This document shows positions 57,896 to 64,000 of a stretch of 64,000 bases of DNA, one piece after another. Numbering within the stretch: position 1 is the first letter of the stretch; every line of letters begins with the position of its first letter. The stretch covers positions 1 through 64,000 of the forward strand of contig VXTZ01000014.1 in NCBI GenBank assembly GCA_009837205.1, read 5' to 3'. The notes beneath the pieces are model-generated. The model was not told where the DNA came from. It ran no database searches and worked only from the letters and a program-made list of their open reading frames with translations. The stretch is from Candidatus Dadabacteria bacterium (GTDB taxonomy: Bacteria > Desulfobacterota_D > UBA1144 > Nemesobacterales > Nemesobacteraceae). A program made the translations under genes and the position numbers.

Positions 57896-58621
57896 TTACG
57901 CCGCAATTCCCATACTTTTAAGTTCATTCCTAATATCCGGCACACTAACTCCGATACCGGGACCCATGGTCGCCGACACCGAAACTCTCTTCAGAAAAAT
58001 ACCCTTAGAAGCAACAGGTTTCTCTTTGATCAGAAAACCCATAAAGGCGAGGAAGTTTTCTTTCAGGTTCTCTTTTCCGAAAGAGACTTTTCCAACAGGA
58101 GCGTGTATAACCCCGCTTTTGTCATTTCTGATTTCAACACGACCGGCCTTTGATTCCTTGACCATGTTAGCGACGTCCGAAGTTACAGTACCTACCTTAG
58201 GACTCGGCATCAGTCCTCTTGGCCCCAGCACTTTTCCCAGTCTTCCAACCTTTGACATCACGTCAGGAGTGGCTATAGCCACGTCAAAATCAAGCCAGTT
58301 CTCCTTAGAAATTTTTTCCACGATATCGTCAAGACCCACATAATCGGCCCCGGCATCTTTTGCCTCGACTGCCTTATCATCCGTTGCAAACACGAGGACC
58401 GTCATTTTTTTCCCAAGACCGTGAGGCAACACGAGTGCGGAACGAATCTGCTGGTTCGCATGTCTGGGGTCTATGCCAAGATTTACGGCTATATCCACCG
58501 TTTCGTCAAATTTCGCATAGTGGGCCTGAGCCACAAGCTCCATGGCCTCATCAACCGTATACTCTTTGCGGGAATCTACTTTGGTGCTTACGTCAATATA
58601 TTTTTTTCCTCTGGTGGTCAT
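57896..58621 (-). CDS. rplA: 50S ribosomal protein L1
   Basis: Binds 23S rRNA in the L1 stalk and often represses its own operon. 241 residues; landmarks TVDEAMELV, DETVDIAVNLGIDPRHANQQIRS, and KVGRLGKVLGPRGLMPSPKVGTV. 16 bp after rplK. Confidence 0.97.
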   Translation of the reverse strand: MTTRGKKYIDVSTKVDSRKEYTVDEAMELVAQAHYAKFDETVDIAVNLGIDPRHANQQIRSALVLPHGLGKKMTVLVFATDDKAVEAKDAGADYVGLDDIVEKISKENWLDFDVAIATPDVMSKVGRLGKVLGPRGLMPSPKVGTVTSDVANMVKESKAGRVEIRNDKSGVIHAPVGKVSFGKENLKENFLAFMGFLIKEKPVASKGIFLKRVSVSATMGPGIGVSVPDIRNELKSMGIAA

Positions 58622-58637
58622 GAAGTCTCTCCAAACT

Positions 58638-59057
58638 CTATCCTTCTATATCAATTCCCATGCTTCTCGCGGTACCACGCACAACCATCAAAGCCGCATC
58701 AATTTCATCAGTATTGAGATCCTCGAGCTTTCTTTGCGCTATCTCCCTTGCCTGTTCCTCCGTAATCTTGCCGGCTTTGGTCCTCGGAGTGGATCCTGAA
58801 CCTTTTTCAAGGCCCGCAGCTTTTTTCAGCAGGTAAGAAGTAGGGGGAGTTTTTATCTGAAGATCAAAAGACCTGTCCGCGTAAACGGTCACCGTAACTG
58901 GAAGAAGCCCTTCGGAAGAAGACGTCTGGGCATTAAAGGCTTTGCAGAATTCCATTATGTTCACGCCTCTTTGTCCGAGCGCGGGACCTACCGGAGGCGA
59001 AGGGGATGCCTTTCCCGCCTCAATCAGCAACTTTATGTAACCGCTTATTTTCTTCAT
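58638..59057 (-). CDS. rplK: 50S ribosomal protein L11
   Basis: Ribosomal GTPase-centre protein. 139 residues; N-terminal [34 protein letters not shown] (thiostrepton-site prolines present) and C-terminal [17 protein letters not shown]. It begins immediately after the nusG stop codon. Confidence 0.97.
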   Translation of the reverse strand: MKKISGYIKLLIEAGKASPSPPVGPALGQRGVNIMEFCKAFNAQTSSSEGLLPVTVTVYADRSFDLQIKTPPTSYLLKKAAGLEKGSGSTPRTKAGKITEEQAREIAQRKLEDLNTDEIDAALMVVRGTARSMGIDIEG

Positions 59058-59618
59058 CTAGATTTTCTCCACCTGATTAAAATCGAGCTCTATGGGTGTG
59101 GTCCTGCCAAAAATGCTGACCAGTACCTGCACCCTGGCTTTTTCGGGTTTTACATCTTCTATAATTCCGGAAAAATTAGCAAAAGGACCTTCTATAACTC
59201 TTATGGGTTCTCCTTTTTCAAAAGCGACGCTCGGCTTGGGCTTGAGCGTGCCCTCTTTTGCCCTTGTTTTTATCTCGTTAACTTTTTCTTCGTCAACTTC
59301 GGGGATGGAATCAATATTTATCTTTCCATCAACCGGGCGACCTCCCACGAAACTTATCACTTTCGGTATCTCCCGTACGAAATCCAGGGTTTCCTTGTTA
59401 AGTTCCATTTTAAGCATTATATATCCGGGAAAGAATTTCCTAATAGATGTTCTCTTCCTCCCGCCTTTCTGTGTTTCAACTACTGTCTCAGTAGGAATAA
59501 AAACCTCGTCAATGGCAAGGTTTTCATTGTTCATGCTCTCCATCCCGTTTTCTATCTGGGTTTTAACCCGTTCCTCAAAACCGGTATTTACATGCACTAT
59601 ATACCACTTGCTCGGCAT
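59058..59618 (-). CDS. nusG: transcription termination/antitermination factor NusG
   Basis: Links RNA polymerase with Rho and the ribosome. 186 residues: NGN domain (KWYIVHVNTGFEERVKTQI), a short linker, and the KOW domain (FEKGEPIRVIEGPFANFSGIIEDV). It follows secE by 25 bp, in the standard secE-nusG-rplK order. Confidence 0.97.
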   Translation of the reverse strand: MPSKWYIVHVNTGFEERVKTQIENGMESMNNENLAIDEVFIPTETVVETQKGGRKRTSIRKFFPGYIMLKMELNKETLDFVREIPKVISFVGGRPVDGKINIDSIPEVDEEKVNEIKTRAKEGTLKPKPSVAFEKGEPIRVIEGPFANFSGIIEDVKPEKARVQVLVSIFGRTTPIELDFNQVEKI

Positions 59619-59643
59619 TCGAAAACTGCTCCCGATTCGCTCT

Positions 59644-59847
59644 TTAACTCAGTATAAGACCAAACAGAAAAGAGAACACGTAATCGGCCAGCATAAAAAA
59701 GAGTGCAAAAAACGCGGTAATAATAACAACCACTAAGGTTGATTTAACCGTATCTTTACGCTCGGGCCAGGTTATTCTTTTCAGTTCTGTAGCAACACCG
59801 CTGAGATACCTGGTCGTATCAACTTTGATCCTGTCAAATTTTTCCAT
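59644..59847 (-). CDS. secE: preprotein translocase subunit SecE
   Basis: Essential small subunit of the SecYEG channel. 67 residues from the ATG at 59847, with the amphipathic helix VATELKRITWPERKDTV and one transmembrane helix (TLVVVIITAFFALFFMLADYVF). A frame extending to 59889 would run into the tRNA-Trp gene and is rejected. Confidence 0.95.
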   Translation of the reverse strand: MEKFDRIKVDTTRYLSGVATELKRITWPERKDTVKSTLVVVIITAFFALFFMLADYVFSFLFGLILS

Positions 59848-59862
59848 GACTTGGTTTTCCTG

Positions 59863-59935
59863 CAGGGCAGGAGGGTCTCGAACCCCCAACCTGCGGTTTT
59901 GGAGACCGCTGCTCTACCAATTGAGCTACTGCCCT
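59863..59935 (-). tRNA. tRNA-Trp (anticodon CCA)
   Basis: 73 bases. Acceptor stem AGGGCAG / CTGCCCT, D-arm TAGCTCAATTGGTAGAGC, anticodon loop with CCA, T-arm GGTTCGAGACC, discriminator G. CCA is not encoded. It lies between tuf and secE, a position common in many bacterial phyla. Confidence 0.95.
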
Positions 59936-59952
59936 GTAGAGTCTATTACTCA

Positions 59953-61137
59953 TCACTCAATGATTTCTGTTACTACGCCTGCCCCAACTGTTCTTCCACC
60001 CTCTCTTATCGCAAAACGCAACTGCTCCTCCATCGCCACCGGTGCTATCAACTCCACTTCCATGCCCACATTGTCCCCAGGCATCACCATCTCCACCCCC
60101 TCTGGCAATATCACTGCCCCCGTCACGTCCGTTGTCCTTAAATAAAACTGCGGCCTGTACCCAGGGAAAAACGGCGTGTGCCTTCCTCCCTCCTCTTTCT
60201 TTAACACATACACCTCCGCCTTGAACTTCCTGTGAGGCTTTATGCTCCCCGGAGCACTCAACACCTGCCCCCTCTCCACTTCTTCCTTCCCCGTCCCCCT
60301 GAGCAGCACTCCCACGTTGTCCCCTGCCTGCGCATCGTCAAGTATCTTGCGGAACATCTCCAAACTCGTAGCCACTGTCTTCGTCGTCTCTTTAAACCCT
60401 ACTATCTCTATCTCGTTCCCCGCTACTATCCTCCCCCTCTCCACTCTCCCAGTTACCACCGTGCCCCTTCCAGATATCGTGAACACATCCTCTATCGCCA
60501 TCAAAAACGGCTTGTCCATGTCCCTCTCGGGCTCCGGTACATAACTGTCTATCTGGTTCATTAACTCCACTACCTGCTCTGCCGCACCCTCATCCCCCTC
60601 TATCGCCTTAAGAGCGCTTACCTTAACCACCGGTATGTCATCCCCAGGAAACCCGTACTCGCTCAGAAGCTCCCTTATCTCTAACTCCACAAGCTCAAGC
60701 AGCTCCTCGTCATCAAGCATGTCCACCTTGTTAAGCGCCACCACTATGTACGGCACTCCCACCTGCCTTGCAAGCAGTATGTGCTCCCTTGTCTGTGGCA
60801 TCGGCCCGTCAGGTGCACTCACCACCAACACAGCGCCGTCCATCTGCGCAGCCCCCGTTATCATGTTCTTCACGTAGTCAGCGTGCCCGGGACAGTCAAC
60901 GTGCGCGTAGTGCCTGATGTCTGTTTCATACTCAACGTGCGCTATGTTTATCGTTATCCCCCTCTCCCTCTCTTCCGGCGCCTTGTCTATGTTGTCAAAC
61001 TCCACGTACTCCGCCTGCCCTCGCTTTGACAGTATGCTCGTTATCGCCGCCGTTAAAGTAGTCTTGCCATGATCCACATGGCCTATCGTACCTATGTTTA
61101 AATGCGGCTTCCCCCTCTCAAACTTCGCCTTAGACAT
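59953..61137 (-). CDS. tuf: elongation factor Tu
   Basis: Delivers aminoacyl-tRNA to the ribosome. 394 residues: P-loop GHVDHGKTT, switch [22 protein letters not shown] and SALKA G motifs, then the two beta-barrel domains. Its coding strand is unusually rich in G-ending codons (AGG, GGG, GTG) compared with the genes around it, giving long C-rich runs on the plus strand. It follows a four-tRNA cluster in the same order as the E. coli thrU-tyrU-glyT-thrT-tufB operon. Confidence 0.98.
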   Translation of the reverse strand: MSKAKFERGKPHLNIGTIGHVDHGKTTLTAAITSILSKRGQAEYVEFDNIDKAPEERERGITINIAHVEYETDIRHYAHVDCPGHADYVKNMITGAAQMDGAVLVVSAPDGPMPQTREHILLARQVGVPYIVVALNKVDMLDDEELLELVELEIRELLSEYGFPGDDIPVVKVSALKAIEGDEGAAEQVVELMNQIDSYVPEPERDMDKPFLMAIEDVFTISGRGTVVTGRVERGRIVAGNEIEIVGFKETTKTVATSLEMFRKILDDAQAGDNVGVLLRGTGKEEVERGQVLSAPGSIKPHRKFKAEVYVLKKEEGGRHTPFFPGYRPQFYLRTTDVTGAVILPEGVEMVMPGDNVGMEVELIAPVAMEEQLRFAIREGGRTVGAGVVTEIIE

Positions 61138-61188
61138 CTCTCGTTGACCTCCGACTTTTTCTAATATTTTTCAAACCGCTAAGCATCA

Positions 61189-61261
61189 AGCCCACGAGCG
61201 GACTTGAACCGCCGACCTCGTCCTTACCAAGGACGTGCTCTACCGACTGAGCTACGTGGGC
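61189..61261 (-). tRNA. tRNA-Thr (anticodon GGT)
   Basis: 73 bases. Acceptor GCCCACG / CGTGGGC, anticodon loop TTGGTAA, T-arm GGTTCAAGTCC, discriminator T. CCA not encoded. Last tRNA before tuf. Confidence 0.95.
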
Positions 61262-61274
61262 GTCCCTAAAAACG

Positions 61275-61348
61275 AGCGGGAGACGGGGCTCGAACCCGCG
61301 ACCCTCAGCTTGGAAGGCTGATGCTCTAGCCAACTGAGCTACTCCCGC
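61275..61348 (-). tRNA. tRNA-Gly (anticodon TCC)
   Basis: 74 bases. Acceptor GCGGGAG / CTCCCGC, anticodon loop CTTCCAA, T-arm GGTTCGAGCCC, discriminator T. CCA not encoded. Confidence 0.95.
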
Positions 61349-61358
61349 ACGAAATTTC

Positions 61359-61441
61359 TGGGGAGGGCAGGATTCGAACCTACGTAGGCTTTCGCCGGCA
61401 GATTTACAGTCTGCTGCTTTTGTCCACTCAGCCACCTCCCC
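61359..61441 (-). tRNA. tRNA-Tyr (anticodon GTA)
   Basis: 83 bases, class II with a long variable arm (CCGGCGAAAGCC-type stem). Acceptor GGGGAGG / CCTCCCC, anticodon GTA, discriminator A. CCA not encoded. Confidence 0.95.
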
Positions 61442-61461
61442 GGTATATTCATCGAACAGAG

Positions 61462-61533
61462 AGCTGGCGAAGGGATTCGAACCCCCGACCGGCTGATTAC
61501 AAATCAGCTGCTCTACCCCTGAGCTACGCCAGC
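61462..61533 (-). tRNA. tRNA-Thr (anticodon TGT)
   Basis: 72 bases. Acceptor GCTGGCG / CGCCAGC, anticodon loop TTTGTAA, T-arm GGTTCGAATCC, discriminator T. First tRNA of the cluster. An extra A-T pair could extend the acceptor by one. Confidence 0.94.
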
Positions 61534-61615
61534 TTTTTATTTTTATGAATTCTGGATTCACTTGCCTGACCAACTTGGAATTGGGTAAAACAACCCCTTT
61601 TACAGTAAACAATGT

Positions 61616-61643
61616 ATAATATTGCTATAAACGGAAATGTCAA
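61616..61643 (-). promoter_or_regulatory. promoter of the tRNA-tuf operon
   Basis: TTGACA at 61638-61643 and TATTAT at 61616-61621 (minus strand) with a 16-bp spacer, about 80 bp before the first tRNA. It probably also feeds tuf and, by readthrough, secE onward, since no terminator is seen between them. Confidence 0.65.
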
Positions 61644-61710
61644 TAATCAACAAGTGAAAAGATAATTAAAAAGTAACGGGAATCCCCGGGCTGAAAAACC
61701 CGACCGGAAA

Positions 61711-62151
61711 TCATACCAGGTAAGCGGAAATTTCCGCCTCCGCCACTTTTTTCCCGTCCACGGAAGCTTTTGCGGAAAAGAATATTATTCTAGATCTTCT
61801 TCTAACGAGTTCCACCTCGAGAACCACCTTGTCACCCGGAACCACCGGCGCTCTGAACCGGCAACGATCAAGGCTCATAAGATAGGCGTTTTCGAAACCT
61901 TCTTTTTTCAGTTCATCCCTAAAAGAATAGTTGAAGAGCACTCCTCCGGCCTGGGCCAGCGCTTCGGTAACTATCACTCCTGGAACTATAGGGTTGCCGG
62001 GGAAGTGTCCTCTGAAGAAGAATTCTTCGGGAGAAAAGAGCTTCTCGGCGGCAATCTTTCTGCCCTTTTCAATTTCCAGCACAGAGTCAACGAACAGAAA
62101 AGGCTCTCTGTGAGGAATAAGCTCCTTTATTTCATCTACACCCAACTTCAT
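61711..62151 (-). CDS. fabZ: 3-hydroxyacyl-[acyl-carrier-protein] dehydratase
   Basis: Hot-dog-fold dehydratase of fatty-acid elongation. 146 residues: IPHREPFLFVD, FFRGHFPGNPIVPGVIVTEALAQAGG with the catalytic His and Glu. It overlaps skp by one base and is last in bamA-skp-fabZ. lpxD and lpxA, often on either side, are not present at this place. Confidence 0.95.
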   Translation of the reverse strand: MKLGVDEIKELIPHREPFLFVDSVLEIEKGRKIAAEKLFSPEEFFFRGHFPGNPIVPGVIVTEALAQAGGVLFNYSFRDELKKEGFENAYLMSLDRCRFRAPVVPGDKVVLEVELVRRRSRIIFFSAKASVDGKKVAEAEISAYLV

Positions 62152-62660
62152 TATCTGGAAGCGTCGTAAACCGATATGACTTTGTTGGTTATATCTGTAG
62201 CTGAGCTGCCGTAGAGAATGCCCGCCTCGGTTTTTTCGACGATAAGGCCGAATTTTTCCTGCTGGCCTATTTTGTTAACTATGGCTTCTATATCCTTAAG
62301 GACATTCTGGGTCAACTCGAGATCCTTCCTCTGAAGTTCAATCCTTATGTCCTCTCTTGTCCTATCCAGATCCTTCTGCTTTTTCTCTATGGTCTCGGCA
62401 AGGTTTCTTCTTTTACTTTCGCTCATCACCGCTCCGTTTTGTATGACGTCCTGTCTCATGTCTTCAAGAGCTTTCCTTTTCTGCTCTATTACGGCCCTCT
62501 TGGCTTCAACCTCTTTCTGGAAAGAAGTATTGGCGGCCTTTCCGGCCTTTGAATCCCTGATAACCTGCTTGATGTCTATGTAAGCTATTTTCTGCTGAGC
62601 ATAAGCAGAAAACGTGAATAACATGAAAAACCCAGCGGCAAGCAACAAACATTTTCTCAT
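62151..62660 (-). CDS. skp: OmpH/Skp-family periplasmic chaperone
   Basis: Holds unfolded outer-membrane proteins on the way to the BAM complex. 169 residues: a signal peptide (MRKCLLLAAGFFMLFTFSAYA, cut near residue 21), the QQKIAYIDIKQVIRDS strand, then a long charged coiled coil forming the tentacles, and a final strand LIVEKTEAGILYGS. 36 bp after bamA. Confidence 0.92.
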   Translation of the reverse strand: MRKCLLLAAGFFMLFTFSAYAQQKIAYIDIKQVIRDSKAGKAANTSFQKEVEAKRAVIEQKRKALEDMRQDVIQNGAVMSESKRRNLAETIEKKQKDLDRTREDIRIELQRKDLELTQNVLKDIEAIVNKIGQQEKFGLIVEKTEAGILYGSSATDITNKVISVYDASR

Positions 62661-62696
62661 TTAACCTAATGCCTCCTTAAGAAATAAATTGCCTGA

Positions 62697-64000
62697 TCAG
62701 AACAAATTTCCAATGGTAAACTGTACTTCATACTTTTCTTCATCTCGAAGCCTTTCGCCTATCGGGAACCCGATATCAAGCTTCATTGGTCCCAGGGGAG
62801 ATATCCACCTGATACCAAAACCGGCATCCTTTCTAAGATTCGAAGGATTAAGGCTGAACTCATCTTGGTCAAAAGCATTACCTATATCAAAGAAAGCTAC
62901 GGCCTTAAGCCCGACAGTTTTGCTTAACGGAACAACAAAGTCAAGTGATGCCAGAACCTGCTGAACGCCACCAATTATTACATAGCCCCCCGTGTCCGTA
63001 GGCCTCCTGGGACCCACCCTTCTGTAACGGAAGCCTCTGAGTGTGTTCGGACCGCCTAGAAAGAACCTCTCCTCCACGACGAGATCATCGCCGGCATCTA
63101 TGAGATGCAGGAGCCCATAATTCGCCTTTGCGGCGAAATATGTACCTTTCCAGAACGGAATCCAAGATTTGGCCGTGGCATTGTACTTTATAAAATCGGT
63201 GTTGCCCGCAAAAAGTCCGGCATACTCAACCGCCGTACTCAGAAGAAAACCCTTCGTGGGATCGAGATAATTGTTTCTTGTATCCCAAGATAGCCCTACC
63301 CCGGTCGAAACTATAGTTCTCTCCGTTTCGGACAGGACGAACAGTGCATCTCCCCGGACATTGTGCACGTCCTGTTGCGAGAATTCCTGGAAGACCCGGA
63401 CTTGGAAATTTCTCTTTATCCTTCTTCCCACCCCCAGAGAAATACCCTTGGCCGCCCTCTCAAAATCCCTGTAATCCCTGTCATGAGCATACAAGCTGAT
63501 ATCCAGGAGCCAGTTGGTACCAAAGAAATACGGATCCCGGTAGTTAAGACTCAATGCCTTGGTTACGCCTCCGACCTGGGCATCCAGAGAAAGTGTCTTG
63601 CCGTATCCGAAAAGGTTGGATTCCTGTATCTGTCCGGAGAAAAGAAAATTCTCAACGGAACTCACCCCGCCGCCGAAGCTGAAAAATCCGGTAGGACGTT
63701 CTTCAACCTTCACGTCGACATCCATAAGATCATCCGTTCCCTCAACCCTGTGAGTCAGCACCTCAACGTTATCCTCAAAGTAACCTAGACGAGCGGTCTC
63801 GTAGCGGGCGGCCCTCAGCTTGGAAACGCTGTAGAGGCTTTGTTCTTGAAGTGAAAGTTCCCTTCTTATAACATTGTCTCTAGTCCTGGTGTTGTCCAGA
63901 ATATTTATGTTTCTTATGTACACTTCCTCGCCTTTCTCAATCGAGTAATCGATGCTGACAAGGTTGTTGCCCTTATCAAGCCGCACATCAGGGGTTGCGT
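62697..64000 (-). CDS. bamA: outer membrane protein assembly factor BamA, C-terminal part (cut by window end)
   Basis: The last about 434 residues of BamA, which folds and inserts outer-membrane beta-barrels. The end of the last POTRA domain (GEEVYIRNINILDNTRTRDNVIRREL) is followed by the barrel: SFGGGVSSVENF, GGPNTLRGFRYRRVGPR (the VRGF/Y-type L6 motif, here LRGF), and the terminal strand QFTIGNLF ending in Phe as the beta-signal requires. The frame is open through 64000, so the start lies outside the window; the GTG at 63986 is not the true start. Confidence 0.95.
   Translation of the reverse strand, partial: ATPDVRLDKGNNLVSIDYSIEKGEEVYIRNINILDNTRTRDNVIRRELSLQEQSLYSVSKLRAARYETARLGYFEDNVEVLTHRVEGTDDLMDVDVKVEERPTGFFSFGGGVSSVENFLFSGQIQESNLFGYGKTLSLDAQVGGVTKALSLNYRDPYFFGTNWLLDISLYAHDRDYRDFERAAKGISLGVGRRIKRNFQVRVFQEFSQQDVHNVRGDALFVLSETERTIVSTGVGLSWDTRNNYLDPTKGFLLSTAVEYAGLFAGNTDFIKYNATAKSWIPFWKGTYFAAKANYGLLHLIDAGDDLVVEERFFLGGPNTLRGFRYRRVGPRRPTDTGGYVIIGGVQQVLASLDFVVPLSKTVGLKAVAFFDIGNAFDQDEFSLNPSNLRKDAGFGIRWISPLGPMKLDIGFPIGERLRDEEKYEVQFTIGNLF

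Noticed and set aside
59848-59889. Longer SecE start
   Set aside because: The extra residues are encoded by the 3' half of the tRNA-Trp gene.
61130-61612. 160-codon minus-strand frame upstream of tuf
   Set aside because: It runs straight through four well-formed tRNA genes.
1-64000. CRISPR arrays, rRNA genes, prophage structural genes
   Set aside because: No regularly spaced repeats, no rRNA-like segments and no phage capsid or tail genes were seen.

Overview
The window reads as a chromosome segment of a Gram-negative bacterium. The outer-membrane genes bamA and skp and the fabZ gene are present, and HrcA controls a heat-shock cluster. Core genes favour ATA isoleucine and AGA/AGG arginine codons. 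The gene content would fit a deep-branching lineage of Desulfobacterota or Candidatus Dadabacteria type, but that placement is an impression from gene order and protein style; I could not run a phylogeny.

Layout. 0.1-4.8 kb (minus strand): two tandem alpha/beta hydrolases, a small unknown gene, nth, ferredoxin, secG and tpiA. 4.87-6.14 kb: a small foreign-looking cassette with a Gly-rich membrane peptide and an HNH nuclease, bounded by inverted repeats. 6.1-12.9 kb (minus): aminotransferase, def, HU/IHF, metH, glyoxalase II. 13.3-17.0 kb: accessory block with a HelD-like helicase broken by an in-frame TGA, and an unknown protein. 17.2-18.8 kb (plus): thrC and a MoaD/ThiS-like carrier. 18.8-21.6 kb (minus): hrcA-grpE-dnaJ. 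21.8-26.8 kb: lpdA-lipB, a TPR protein, small membrane proteins, remains of a RelBE-type locus, a frameshifted receiver-like protein, ilvE. 26.8-35.1 kb (minus): defence-like block with a GST, a 1281-residue protein combining Mrr-like nuclease, TPR, GreA/B C-terminal and PIN domains, and a frameshifted MmeI-like restriction-modification gene. 35.3-45.8 kb: pepA, an M20 peptidase, cbiX, a HAD hydrolase, a lone tnpB, an acyl-CoA ligase, purL, purF. 45.8-61.5 kb (minus): the classical tRNA4-tuf-tRNATrp-secE-nusG-rplKAJL-rpoBC transcription/translation block followed by valS. 61.7-64 kb (minus): bamA (cut by the window end)-skp-fabZ.

The most unusual parts are (1) the nuclease-TPR-GreAB-C-PIN protein beside a single-chain restriction-modification gene, (2) the HNH/Gly-rich cassette with terminal inverted repeats and a probable 5-bp target duplication, inserted 6 bp after a host stop codon, and (3) several lesions that fall in accessory or small signalling genes rather than core genes (one nonsense codon, two single-base frameshifts, one truncated toxin). 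All coordinates and motifs come from reading the sequence. Family names are recognised from motifs and were not confirmed by database search.
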